In this document: in pieces, positions 41,073 to 51,891 of the stretch
Layout of the letters: the number at the start of each line of letters is the position of its first letter
Position numbering within the stretch: the stretch's first letter is position 1
Assembly: GCA_039105265.1 (NCBI GenBank)
Contig: JAPFFF010000023.1
Span: 310,001 to 374,000 of the forward strand
Source of the DNA: Tritrichomonas musculus
Lineage: Eukaryota; Parabasalia; Tritrichomonadida; Tritrichomonadidae
Direction: 5' to 3'
Length of the DNA: 64,000 nt
Notes under the pieces: generated by a model
What the model was told of the DNA's origin: nothing
The model's input: only the letters and a program-made list of their open reading frames with translations
Database searches by the model: none
Translations under genes and position numbers: made by a program

Positions 41073-41386
41073 TTTAAATAAATAATTTTAATATATCCTA
41101 TAATTATAATGAAAAAGTTAATTATTTATGTTTAATTATATCTATAATATTGTATTACATTTAATGTAATCATTGATAAATATTTATTTATTTTATTTAA
41201 CACGAAAAATGTATTTTTAAAAATTTCAAAATTCAATTTTTTTTGAAAAAGTTTTGGAAATTTTCTTATAAGATTTTCTTCTTCTTTTTCATTTTTAAGT
41301 CGATTTTTGTTTTTATATAAGTTTTTGTAAAATAATAAAATAAAAATAAAAAGGAAATATGATCTTCTTTTTTTCAATAATTGTGT
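41073..41386. other. Gap between two elements, no gene seen
   Basis: AT-rich unique sequence ending at the MULE target duplication. One minus-strand open frame overlaps it but has low-complexity, non-protein-like content. Confidence 0.4.
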
Positions 41387-41589
41387 TAATTTTTTGGCGG
41401 AATGACAAACTATAGAAAAAGTTACACCATTTTTTTCTGAGGAAAATTCGTTATTCTGACTTTTTGAGTTAATTGAGAAGGCATACAAAAAGTTCTAAAA
41501 TTTTCTTGTAAAGTTTTGAAAAAGTTCACTAAGATAAAACCATGAAAAAGCGCCATTTTTATAGAACTAAACCAATCAAAGAAACCGAG

Positions 41590-42348
41590 ATGACGACATT
41601 GCCGCCCATAGCATGATCACGATCAGTAATGCTTAGCAGCTAGCTGGTTGTAACTGCGGCGAGTCGTCATCCGGACAAAGATATTGCGATTTCATCCGGA
41701 AGATCTGGAATGACGACATTGCCGCCCATAGCAAGACCACGATCAGCAATGCTTAGCAGCTAGCTGGTTGTAACTGCGGCGAGTCGTCATCCGGACAAAG
41801 ATATCGCGATTTCATCCGGAAGATCTGGAATGACGACATTGCCGCCCATAGCAAGACCACGATCAGTAATGCTTAGCAGCTGGCTGGTTGTAACTGCGGC
41901 GAGTCGTCATCCGGACAAAGATATCGCGATTTCATCCGGAAGATCTGGAATGACGACATTGCCGCCCATAGCAAGACCACGATCAGTAATGCTTAGCAGC
42001 TGGCTGGTTGTAACTGCGGCGAGTCGTCATCCGGACAAAGATATCGCGATTTCATCCGGAAGATCTGGAATGACGACATTGCCGCCCATAGCAAGACCAC
42101 GATCAGCAATGCTTAGCAGCTAGCTGGTTGTAACTGCGGCGAGTCGTCATCCGGACAAAGATATCGCGATTTCATCCGGAAGATCTGGAATGACGACATT
42201 GCCGCCCATAGCAAGACCACGATCAGCAATGCTTAGCAGCTGGCTGGTTGTAACTGCGGCGAGTCGTCATCCGGACAAAGATATCGCGATTTCATCCGGA
42301 AGATCTGGAATTGACGACATTGCCGCCCATAGGACGACCACGGTGGCA
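41590..42348. repeat. 120-bp tandem repeats, left arm block 1
   Basis: Six full units start at 41590, 41710, 41830, 41950, 42070 and 42190, then a truncated unit with a different tail (ATAGGACGACCACGGTGGCA). Units differ at a handful of bases (for example CAGTAATG or CAGCAATG, CTAGCTGG or CTGGCTGG). They are far GC-richer than the surroundings. Confidence 0.97.
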
Positions 42349-42715
42349 ATAAAAAGATGAAAATAAAACAAACAAAAAACAAACAAAATTGATTATTTAA
42401 TATTATTATTACGATTTTTTAATTTTTTTATTTTGATAAAGCTTATTTAAAATATTCTGAGTCTTCTCAGAAATTTGTTAAATTTTTTTTTTTATAAATA
42501 TATATAACTTTTTGAAAGAATTATGGTCTTTTTATATTTATGGAAGAAGACCAAAATCTTTATTATTCAGCGAAATATCTATCTCATACGCAAAGACCTA
42601 ATTCTTTAAAAGATAAAGTTCTAAAATTTTCTTGTAAAGTTTTGAAAAAGTTCACTAAGATAAAACCATGAAAAAGCGCCATTTTTATAGAACTAAACCA
42701 ATCAAAGAAACCGAG

Positions 42716-43114
42716 ATGACGACATTGCCGCCCATAGCATGATCACGATCAGTAATGCTTAGCAGCTAGCTGGTTGTAACTGCGGCGAGTCGTCATCCGG
42801 ACAAAGATATCACGATTTCATCCGGAAGATCTGGAATGACGACATTGCCGCCCATAGCAAGACCACGATCAGCAATGCTTAGCAGCTAGCTGGTTGTAAC
42901 TGCGGCGAGTCGTCATCCGGACAAAGATATCGCGATTTCATCCGGAAGATCTGGAATGACGACATTGCCGCCCATAGCAAGACCACGATCAGCAATGCTT
43001 AGCAGCTGGCTGGTTGTAACTGCGGCGAGTCGTCATCCGGACAAAGATATCGCGATTTCATCCGGAAGATCTGGAATTGACGACATTGCCGCCCATAGGA
43101 CGACCACGGTGGCA
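42716..43114. repeat. 120-bp tandem repeats, left arm block 2
   Basis: Three full units starting at 42716, 42836 and 42956, and a truncated unit from 43076. Confidence 0.97.
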
Positions 43115-43481
43115 ATAAAAAGATGAAAATAAAACAAACAAAAAACAAACAAAATTGATTATTTAATATTATTATTACGATTTTTTAATTTTTTTATTTT
43201 GATAAAGCTTATTTAAAATATTCTGAGTCTTCTCAGAAATTTGTTAAATTTTTTTTTTTATAAATATATATAACTTTTTGAAAGAATTATGGTCTTTTTA
43301 TATTTATGGAAGAAGACCAAAATCTTTATTATTCAGCGAAATATCTATCTCATACGCAAAGACCTAATTCTTTAAAAGATAAAGTTCTAAAATTTTCTTG
43401 TAAAGTTTTGAAAAAGTTCACTAAGATAAAACCATGAAAAAGCGCCATTTTTATAGAACTAAACCAATCAAAGAAACCGAG

Positions 43482-43880
43482 ATGACGACATTGCCGCCCA
43501 TAGCATGATCACGATCAGTAATGCTTAGCAGCTAGCTGGTTGTAACTGCGGCGAGTCGTCATCCGGACAAAGATATCACGATTTCATCCGGAAGATCTGG
43601 AATGACGACATTGCCGCCCATAGCAAGACCACGATCAGCAATGCTTAGCAGCTAGCTGGTTGTAACTGCGGCGAGTCGTCATCCGGACAAAGATATCGCG
43701 ATTTCATCCGGAAGATCTGGAATGACGACATTGCCGCCCATAGCAAGACCACGATCAGCAATGCTTAGCAGCTGGCTGGTTGTAACTGCGGCGAGTCGTC
43801 ATCCGGACAAAGATATCGCGATTTCATCCGGAAGATCTGGAATTGACGACATTGCCGCCCATAGGACGACCACGGTGGCA
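43482..43880. repeat. 120-bp tandem repeats, left arm block 3
   Basis: Three full units starting at 43482, 43602 and 43722, and a truncated unit from 43842. Apparently identical to block 2, implying a recent duplication or conversion. Confidence 0.97.
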
Positions 43881-44072
43881 ATAAAAAGATGAAAATAAAA
43901 CAAACAAAAAACAAACAAAATTGATTATTTAATATTATTATTACGATTTTTTAATTTTTTTATTTTGATAAAGCTTATTTAAAATATTCTGAGTCTTCTC
44001 AGAAATTTGTTAAATTTTTTTTTTTTATAAATATATATAACTTTTTGAAAGAATTATGGTCTTTTTATATTT

Positions 44073-46415
44073 ATGGAAGAAGACCAAAATCTTTATTATT
44101 CAGCGAAATATCTATCTCATACGCAAAGACCTAATTCTTTAAAAGATAAAGGATTAAGAACATTCATTGAAATTGTTCCTTTGCATTCTCAGAATTTCAA
44201 TATCATTTCGCTAATCCTTTTCCTCGATAGCTTAACCAAAGAATTTATATGCAACAACAAAAGAGTTTATAATGACATTTTTTCGTTTAGTTGCTGTAAT
44301 AAATCAAAGATAAATACTGAAATTCAAATATTTAGCATAACTGTCAAAAACGATTTGGAAACCATTAAAGTTCTCGCTAGAGATCAACTCCTTGAAAACC
44401 AAACTATGAAAGTTGTTACTATTGATTTTGAAGAATGTATCATGACGTCGCCATATACTTTGAAAAATAAAGAGTGTCCTTTTTTGACTCAAGATTTTTG
44501 GAATAAACAATGTAAACATAAAAATACAATGCTTTATACTTTTTGTAATTACGTAGCTCGAAAAAATTCTAATTTTCCAATATTTATAAAATTTGCTTTT
44601 CAAAACTTTTTAGATAAAAGAACCTTGCGTAGAAGAGCCGTTAGTTTTCAAGGTTATGATGATTTTTATAAAATTTTATTGCATTTACCTGGTTTTGTTT
44701 ATATTGAGATAAGTACTCAAAAAGTTCAGGACGATGGATTTGCATTTAAATTTAATAATGATTTTGCTTTTATTAAAAATATAATATGGATTATGCCTTG
44801 GGCTTTAGAAGTTATAAATTATATGCATTATTTGCAAATTGATGCTTCTTTTTATGCGCTTAAGCCTTACAAATTTTGTATATACCATTCAATTTATTTC
44901 AATTCAAGTTTTCCTTTCGCATTATCAATTGGCCCTAAAGAGAACCGTTTTTTATATAATTTATTATTTGATGGATTAAATAAGTTTTGTTTAAATAAAA
45001 ATGTTTTTGAAAATAAAGTTGTTTTATCAGATTTAGGTTCTCCTATCAAAAAGTTCTGTAAATTACATTCAAATATTCAATATTTTTGTCATCGTCATAT
45101 TATACAAATATTTGGACCTAAATCATCATTAGGCATATGGGTTGCAAGGTTATTGAGATGCAAAACATATTTAATATATAAACAAGAAAAAGAATTTATT
45201 TTAGTTGAAATGGACGAATATAAAAAAGATCCAAATTCACCTTTATTTGACGATACCGATCAAGATAATGAAAAAAAACAAAAATTAAAAGATTTTGAAA
45301 TTATGTTAAAAGATATAGATGAAGTGGAAAGAATGCCAAATAAAGAAGAAATTAAAAAAAGTGATTATTATATTGCTAATTGGGCAATATGGATTCGTTC
45401 TGACCACCATGTAGCTCGTTGTTCAAATCATTCGGAAGGTTTCCACGGAAATATCAATCAAAAATTGCCAGATTCCGGAACTCATTCATTTAAAACTGGT
45501 TTCACAACAATTGTAAATTATTTATTAAATTATATAAATAATTACTCAGATATTTGTGGAAATTCTTTTCAAAACAAACATCAAAAAATGATTCAAAAAG
45601 TTATACAAATTCTTAGCAAGAGACCAGATAATTATTTAAAATGTTCAAAAGAAAATTGTGATTGTGGTGAAGATGATTTTGTTGAATCAATTTATGGAGT
45701 GAAACTTCCTTGCATACATACAATATTAAATAATTTTTGCAAATCAGAAATATTTAATATTGTTAAAAATAGCAATGAAATTGATATTCAATATTTATTT
45801 GTTCAATCTCTCAAAAAGTTCCCCAATTATAAATTTGAAAAAAATCTTTTTAAATCAAATAGAAAAAATATAGATAGAATAATATCAATATACGAAGTTG
45901 AAAAGAATAGAAAGTTTGATAAGGAATCATTGAATATATTAGGCTCTTTTATTAATGAGTTTCTTAATTGTTTTACATATGTTTTACCAAAATTCCCAAA
46001 TATTAATCCAAATGATGCCAAATATTCTGGAAATCATTTTGATTTTCGAGCACTTGATGAAAAATTGGTTTTCAGAAAAAAGAAAGAAGAAAGTAACACA
46101 AGTCAAAAGAAAGAAAAATTAAAACTTGAAAATTTATACGACGAAGATGACAATTTTGATTCAATGATAAAAGACTGTAATGCTGACATCGAATTAATTA
46201 AGAAAAAATACTATGAAACGAAGGCTGAAATTAAAGGAATGTATCCTCAATTATCATATCATGATATCGAAAAAATATGTTTTTCTAATTTTGTCCGCTA
46301 TGTTTTTGAAACTAGATGCGATAATTCAGGTGTCATATATTTTTTATCTAAATTCAAAATAGCAAGTTGGAAAAATGCAGATTTAGCTGCAGGTGGTAAC
46401 AGATTTTTCTCTTAA
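44073..46415 (+). CDS. MULE transposase (DDE, SWIM-type)
   Basis: 780 uninterrupted codons. The MULE catalytic core is visible: Asp257 in LQIDASFYAL, Asp320 in VLSDLGSPI, the C..H motif CHRH at 339-342 following the second Asp, and Glu455 in NHSEGFHGNI. A SWIM-type zinc motif follows: C529-x-C531 to C547-x-H549 in VKLPCIH. N-terminal residues carry no obvious FAR1/WRKY-type finger. The C-terminal 150 residues are Lys/Glu-rich. Family role: cuts and pastes the element by binding its arms. The first 26 codons lie inside the duplicated left-arm unit, and the stop codon lies in the right arm, so both gene ends are arm-derived. Confidence 0.92.
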   Translation: MEEDQNLYYSAKYLSHTQRPNSLKDKGLRTFIEIVPLHSQNFNIISLILFLDSLTKEFICNNKRVYNDIFSFSCCNKSKINTEIQIFSITVKNDLETIKVLARDQLLENQTMKVVTIDFEECIMTSPYTLKNKECPFLTQDFWNKQCKHKNTMLYTFCNYVARKNSNFPIFIKFAFQNFLDKRTLRRRAVSFQGYDDFYKILLHLPGFVYIEISTQKVQDDGFAFKFNNDFAFIKNIIWIMPWALEVINYMHYLQIDASFYALKPYKFCIYHSIYFNSSFPFALSIGPKENRFLYNLLFDGLNKFCLNKNVFENKVVLSDLGSPIKKFCKLHSNIQYFCHRHIIQIFGPKSSLGIWVARLLRCKTYLIYKQEKEFILVEMDEYKKDPNSPLFDDTDQDNEKKQKLKDFEIMLKDIDEVERMPNKEEIKKSDYYIANWAIWIRSDHHVARCSNHSEGFHGNINQKLPDSGTHSFKTGFTTIVNYLLNYINNYSDICGNSFQNKHQKMIQKVIQILSKRPDNYLKCSKENCDCGEDDFVESIYGVKLPCIHTILNNFCKSEIFNIVKNSNEIDIQYLFVQSLKKFPNYKFEKNLFKSNRKNIDRIISIYEVEKNRKFDKESLNILGSFINEFLNCFTYVLPKFPNINPNDAKYSGNHFDFRALDEKLVFRKKKEESNTSQKKEKLKLENLYDEDDNFDSMIKDCNADIELIKKKYYETKAEIKGMYPQLSYHDIEKICFSNFVRYVFETRCDNSGVIYFLSKFKIASWKNADLAAGGNRFFS

Positions 46416-46565
46416 CAAATTTCTGAGAAGACTCAGAATATTTTAAATAAGCTTTATCAAAAAAAAAAAAAAAAAAAAAAAATAAAAATAAAAAATAAAA
46501 AATCACAATAATATTAAATAATCAATTTTGTTTGTTTTTTGTTTGTTTTATTTTCATCTTTTTAT

Positions 46566-46844
46566 TGCCACCGTGGTCGTCCTATGGGCGGCAATATCGT
46601 CAATTCCAGATCTTCCGGATGAAATCGCGATATCTTTGTCCGGATGACGACTCGCCGCAGTTACAACCAGCCAGCTGCTAAGCATTACTGATCGTGGTCT
46701 TGCTATGGGCGGCAATGTCGTCATTCCAGATCTTCCGGATGAAATCGCAATATCTTTGTCCGGATGACGACTCGCCGCAGTTACAACCAGCTAGCTGCTA
46801 AGCATTACTGATCGTGATCATGCTATGGGCGGCAATGTCGTCAT
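46566..46844. repeat. 120-bp tandem repeats, right arm inner block (inverted)
   Basis: Reverse-complement copies of the left-arm unit: a truncated unit and two full ones, then the inverted leader segment. A long A-run with interspersed T precedes it at about 46459-46502, longer than in the left arm. Confidence 0.95.
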
Positions 46845-47211
46845 CTCGGTTTCTTTGATTGGTTTAGTTCTATAAAAATGGCGCTTTTTCATGGTTTTAT
46901 CTTAGTGAACTTTTTCAAAACTTTACAAGAAAATTTTAGAACTTTATCTTTTAAAGAATTAGGTCTTTGCGTATGAGATAGATATTTCGCTGAATAATAA
47001 AGATTTTGGTCTTCTTCCATAAATATAAAAAGACCATAATTCTTTCAAAAAGTTATATATATTTATAAAAAAAAAAATTTAACAAATTTCTGAGAAGACT
47101 CAGAATATTTTAAATAAGCTTTATCAAAATAAAAAAATTAAAAAATCGTAATAATAATATTAAATAATCAATTTTGTTTGTTTTTTGTTTGTTTTATTTT
47201 CATCTTTTTAT

Positions 47212-47729
47212 TGCCACCGTGGTCTTGCTATGGGCGGCAATGTCGTCATTCCAGATCTTCCGGATGAAATCGCGATATCTTTGTCCGGATGACGACTCGC
47301 CGCAGTTACAACCAGCTAGCTGCTAAGCATTGCTGATCGTGGTCTTGCTATGGGCGGCAATGTCGTCATTCCAGATCTTCCGGATGAAATCGCGATATCT
47401 TTGTCCGGATGACGACTCGCCGCAGTTACAACCAGCCAGCTGCTAAGCATTACTGATCGTGGTCTTGCTATGGGCGGCAATGTCGTCATTCCAGATCTTC
47501 CGGATGAAATCGCGATATCTTTGTCCGGATGACGACTCGCCGCAGTTACAACCAGCTAGCTGCTAAGCATTGCTGATCGTGGTCTTGCTATGGGCGGCAA
47601 TGTCGTCATTCCAGATCTTCCGGATGAAATCGCGATATCTTTGTCCGGATGACGACTCGCCGCAGTTACAACCAGCTAGCTGCTAAGCATTACTGATCGT
47701 GATCATGCTATGGGCGGCAATGTCGTCAT
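47212..47729. repeat. 120-bp tandem repeats, right arm outer block (inverted)
   Basis: Four reverse-complement units follow GCCACCGTGGTC. Here the truncated end unit is joined directly to a full-type sequence (CTTGCTATGGGCGG), unlike the left arm, so the two arms have been shuffled by unequal exchange. Confidence 0.95.
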
Positions 47730-47932
47730 CTCGGTTTCTTTGATTGGTTTAGTTCTATAAAAATGGCGCTTTTTCATGGTTTTATCTTAGTGAACTTTTT
47801 CAAAACTTTACAAGAAAATTTTAGAACTTTTTGTATGCCTTCTCAATTAACTCAAAAAGTCAGAATAACGAATTTTCCTCAGAAAAAAATGGTGTAACTT
47901 TTTCTATAGTTTGTCACTTCGCCTAATTTTTT

Positions 47933-48227
47933 TCCATCAATTCACTGATGAATAATAAATATTACTTAATTATTATTATATTTATATATATTATGTATAG
48001 TTAAAAACCATATAAAATAATAAAATAACACTTAAATTTAATATATAACAGGATATAATTATTTTAAATTCAAATTTCAAAAAAATGATGATAAAAAAAA
48101 TCCAACTCAAGAATTCCCATCAAATTTGGATATTTTCTTAATCATATGATCATGAAACAAATATATAAGTTTGGGAAGTTTCTAGCGTTTTTTAAAATTT
48201 GGCTTTATGTTTTTGACAAATACGTTA
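47933..48227. other. Gap between two elements, no gene seen
   Basis: AT-rich unique sequence; no element ends, RNA or coding frame recognised. Confidence 0.4.
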
Positions 48228-49755
48228 CCGTTAAAATTTTATAGGCATTTATTTTCCCGTGGTGTAAAATTTACGTTAAAAAAATTTTGCTCTCAATTCT
48301 TTCAATAAAGAATTGTCATTCTCAAAAAATTGATAGTGAAGGTTTTTTTGGATCTTTTTATCTTTAATTTATTCTTTTTTATGAAATAATTTAAAGAAAA
48401 TAAATATTCATTATTTTTTTTTAATTTCACAAAAACCGTCATTAATTCAAATTTGAAAGAGTGATCGTATTTTCATTATTTTTACAATAGACAAACAGAT
48501 CAAGTTTTCCCTGATTTTAGATCTTTAGGCTCAATATTAGACCAATTAACTTCAAGTTCATTCGAATCAAATCGTATCTCTTACCAGTTTGACATTTTTT
48601 TTCAATTATTTTCAATTTTTTTTTTCTCAAACAGAATTTACCTTTAATTTTTAAAGAATCTCAAGAATTATATTAGATATCGCTCAATATAATTTGGATT
48701 TTGTCGCATACTTAGCTCATATTTCTTAACCTACATTCAAAACTCGTATCTCCAAATTTTTTAATAAAAATCTCATAGGATTTTACATATTTTATTCTTT
48801 GTACCTGTTTTTTCCTTTTTTGGCTTATTTTATCTCATTTTTTTTTTCATTTTAATTTCAATAGAATTATAATCTCTAAAATTTTCTTTATGATATTCAA
48901 TCTTCTTCATAAACAAAGAATACTTTATGTTCTAAATAAAAAACATATTTTTTTCCTTTTAAATTCAACATTTTTCAATCAAATTTTTAAAAATTTTTAG
49001 AGTTATCAAAAATTTTAAAAAAATTTGATTGAAAAGTATGTGAAAAAATGCAATAAATATGAAAATAATTAAATAAATATATTTATTATAAAATATAATT
49101 AACATTTTACTTTTTTAAACACGGTTTAAGCAGAAAAAAAATTTAAAAAAAAAATTATAAACGATCAAAAAATAAAATCTGTTCTTACTCAAGCTATTGA
49201 TAAACAATCATGAGTATTTTTTAATGTAGGAATTATGCTGCCGAATTCCTTAAAATCATTGAAAAAAAGTTGATTTATATGATTTTTTGTATGAACTTTT
49301 TGAGATAAACGAAAAGATAAAATCATATTTTCAAAATATGGCACAACTTTTATATAGAGCAGCATCTGTTAATCATAAGTGAAATAGATATGGGCTATTT
49401 ATATTGATCATATAAAAAGTTTTTTAAGATATGATATAATTCCATTTTTTGACTAGTTGAAATAAACATAGCTAAAAAATCTAATATTGGTATATATCAT
49501 AAATACAAAAGGATAATCTTTGACAACAATTATATCTTTCAAAATATCGCATTTTTAATAATAAAAAAATAATAAACGGAAATAAACGTAAAATTTTGAT
49601 CAAGTTTTAAAAGAATTGAGAGGCTAAAAAAAGAATTGTCTTTTTTTGAATAGCCCAAAATTTTTCACTCTCAAATTTTTTCTGAACAATTCATTGAATT
49701 TTCTTAACGTAAATTTTACACCACGCGAAAATAAATGTATATAAAATTTTAACGG
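48228..49755. mobile_element. TA-flanked TIR element, about 1.5 kb, non-coding
   Basis: CCGTTAAAATTTTATA begins at 48228 and its reverse complement ends at 49755; the TIR extends about 53 bp (including GTGGTGTAAAATTTACGTTAA). TA flanks both ends (48226-48227, 49756-49757). The interior is AT-rich with no transposase seen. It closely resembles the 3821-5359 element in size, TA target and lack of coding capacity but has different ends. Confidence 0.75.
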
Positions 49756-49906
49756 TATTTTGGCCGACCTATGATCTAATATATATATATTTGAATTATA
49801 AACAGATTTATTTAAGATTCTTTATTATTTAATTAAGATAAAAGTGAGATTAATAATAATTATATTAATTATTTTAATATTACAATTTTAACTTTAATAT
49901 GATTAC

Positions 49907-51178
49907 TTAAGCAAAGTAATTCAAAATGGCTCTTTTCTTTGCTTGGACCTGCGCTATTCCTTCTACATAATCATCATGAGATATTTCTTCAGCATTTCTT
50001 CTTAAAGCAACCATTCCAGCTTCAACACAAACCGCTTTCAGCATAGCACCATTGAAATCTTCTGTTGATCTAGCAAGTTCCCTGAAATTGACTTCAACAC
50101 TTGTTCGCATTTTAGCTGAGTGAATTTTCAATATTTCACATCTAGCATCTTCTTTTGGCATTGGAAGTTCAATTTTACGATCTAAACGTCCTGAACGCAT
50201 TAAAGCTGGATCAAGAGTATCTGGTCTATTTGTAGCACAAATAACTTTCACGTTATCGAGTGAAGAAAAGCCATCAAGTTGATTTAATAACTCTAGCATC
50301 GTCCTCTGTACTTCACGTTCGCCTTGAAGACCATCACCAAATGTACGCTTAGCACCAATTGCATCAATTTCATCAATAAAAATAATTGATGGCGCTTTTG
50401 ATCTTGCAAGATCAAACGCATTTCTAACAAGACGGGCTCCTTCACCAACAAACATTTGAACAAGTTGAGGTCCTGCAAGTCTAAAGAATGTTGATTGCGT
50501 TGATCCAGCACATGCACGGGCAAGTACTGTTTTGCCTGTTCCTGGAGGGCCGTATAATAATACACCTTTAGGTGGTTGAATTCCAAGTTTCTGTATAAGA
50601 TCGCGCGAAGGTTGAATTAACGGTAAAACTACTGCTTCTTTGAGTTCTTGAATTTGCTTATCAAGGCCTCCAACTTGATCATATGTTTCTGTAGGTCTTG
50701 AATCAACTTCCATTGCTTTTACACGAGAGTCGAAGTGTTGTGGAAGCTTTTCAAATATTAAGTATGAATCTTTTGAGAGACCAACCATATCGGAAGGGTG
50801 AAGATCTGAGGCTTCAACAAGTCCTGTAACTGGAAGGAAAACAGATTCACGTGTAGTTGTCTTAACAACAGCTGATTTGGGCTGTTTTTCTTTGGGATCC
50901 GACTCATTGAAATCATCATTTCCATCTTCATTACCAAGTGATAAAGTCTCAATTACATGAGCTACCAAAAAAGGAAGCGTTCGATTTAGTCGAATCTTTT
51001 CATTATTAGAACGGATATCTTCGTCAAGATGAGTTTGTTGATTTTTTAAAGTTCTGATCTGTTTTCTTAAGTTATTAATTTGGTTATCGACCATTTTAAT
51101 TTTGTGTTCTATTTCAGGAATTGGTTTGTTTTGCATTTTTTTAATTTCTTCTTCAATTTCTATCTCAGAGTTATTCAT
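49907..51178 (-). CDS. RPT5: 26S proteasome regulatory AAA-ATPase Rpt5 (PSMC3)
   Basis: 423 codons. There is an N-terminal coiled coil (about 8-60), an OB-like region, then the AAA domain: Walker A GPPGTGKT (210-217), Walker [12 protein letters not shown], the sensor text [13 protein letters not shown] and the SRH arginines in [29 protein letters not shown] and the C-terminal [12 protein letters not shown] are specific to Rpt5 rather than other Rpt subunits. Rpt5 is one of six ATPases that unfold substrates and open the 20S gate through a C-terminal HbYX motif; here the last three residues are YFA, with Phe where Tyr is usual. Length is normal (human about 439). It reads from a typical TCATTT initiator 11 nt upstream. 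Confidence 0.97.
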   Translation of the reverse strand: MNNSEIEIEEEIKKMQNKPIPEIEHKIKMVDNQINNLRKQIRTLKNQQTHLDEDIRSNNEKIRLNRTLPFLVAHVIETLSLGNEDGNDDFNESDPKEKQPKSAVVKTTTRESVFLPVTGLVEASDLHPSDMVGLSKDSYLIFEKLPQHFDSRVKAMEVDSRPTETYDQVGGLDKQIQELKEAVVLPLIQPSRDLIQKLGIQPPKGVLLYGPPGTGKTVLARACAGSTQSTFFRLAGPQLVQMFVGEGARLVRNAFDLARSKAPSIIFIDEIDAIGAKRTFGDGLQGEREVQRTMLELLNQLDGFSSLDNVKVICATNRPDTLDPALMRSGRLDRKIELPMPKEDARCEILKIHSAKMRTSVEVNFRELARSTEDFNGAMLKAVCVEAGMVALRRNAEEISHDDYVEGIAQVQAKKRAILNYFA

Positions 51179-51185
51179 TCACGAA

Positions 51186-51191
51186 AAATGA
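51186..51191 (-). promoter_or_regulatory. Initiator-like element TCATTT of Rpt5
   Basis: On the minus strand TCATTT reads 51191 to 51186. Its A at 51189 is 11 nt before the Rpt5 ATG, the expected trichomonad position. Confidence 0.55.
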
Positions 51192-51891
51192 AAATTTGGT
51201 AGGTCAATTAAATTGTTAAAAAGTTTTTTTATCAATTTTACAAAGGAGAAAAAATAAAAAAATAATAAAAATTAGAATATTGATTAGGCTGCAATAAATC
51301 TACTAAAATATAAGCTTTATGGTCATGTCTTCATACTTCACTGTAACCGCAACTTTTTCTGAATCCATCAATTTTATTCACATTTACTGGAATCAATGAT
51401 TTTATTCATAACATAAAATTCCAATACGCATAAATATATATTTATGATATGATTTCGTTATGAGATCATAAAAATAGTTTTATATTAATATCATATTAGA
51501 AGATATATCTATGATATCATAGATTAGAAATAAAGGTTAACAATATACATTTATTTCTTCTTGAATAATATATAACCAATAAAATCAATAAAAATGATAG
51601 TTTAAAAATAAAAAAAAGGTTTATGAAATTTAAATATAATATCTATTTTACTAACAGTATATGATTTGGTGGAGGGATAATTGCATATAATTGTTTTAAT
51701 ACTAATAATATCCGAAAAATATTGTCAGTTGATGCTATATATATATATATAAAACAATTGTAAGATATATGAACTTGAAACATCGATACATTCAACATTG
51801 ATTAAGATTTTGAAGCAGTCAGCTATTTGATATCTAATGGTGAATGTATAAAATTATTTAAAATAAATTGAATTCATATTAAAAAAACAAA
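51192..51891. other. Intergenic; short palindromes, no gene seen
   Basis: AT-rich. TCTATGATATCATAGA at 51508-51523 is a perfect 16-bp palindrome and related ATGATATGAT phrases lie nearby. No coding sequence or element ends recognised. Confidence 0.4.

Larger units (their letters stand above)
42615..44147. repeat. Higher-order duplication, period about 766 bp, in MULE left arm
   Basis: 42615-43380 and 43381-44147 are near-identical units. Each holds a leader (GTTCTAAAATTTTCTTG onward), three 120-bp repeats with a truncated fourth, an AT-rich spacer and the first 26 codons of the transposase. The preceding segment (about 41489-42614) is the same unit with six 120-bp repeats. Confidence 0.95.
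41396..47923 (+). mobile_element. Mutator-like (MULE) transposon with compound repeat arms
   Basis: The ends GGCGGAATGACAAACTATAG (41396) and the reverse complement of GGCGAAGTGACAAACTATAG (ending 47923) lie between perfect 9-bp direct repeats TAATTTTTT (41387-41395 and 47924-47932), the target-duplication size of MULEs. The left arm runs to about 44147 and the right arm is 46412-47923. Each arm has a unique outer segment of about 190 bp, arrays of 120-bp repeats and a spacer with poly(T/A) tracts. The left arm has three array blocks (6, 3 and 3 full units); the inverted right arm has two (2 and 4). The transposase gene fills the centre. Near-identical arms and an open frame suggest recent insertion. 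Confidence 0.93.

Noticed and set aside
41830-42123. 97-codon frame inside the 120-bp repeats
   Set aside because: 120 is divisible by three, so any open unit stays open. It has no counterpart in the shorter array blocks and no protein-like features.
41590-43880. CRISPR-like array
   Set aside because: Units are contiguous 120-bp repeats without unique spacers, inside a eukaryotic transposon arm.
41396-47923. LTR retroelement or Polinton interpretation of the repeat-flanked ORF
   Set aside because: The flanking repeats are inverted, the target duplication is 9 bp and the protein has MULE DDE and SWIM motifs. No reverse transcriptase, integrase of retroviral type, capsid or polymerase is seen.
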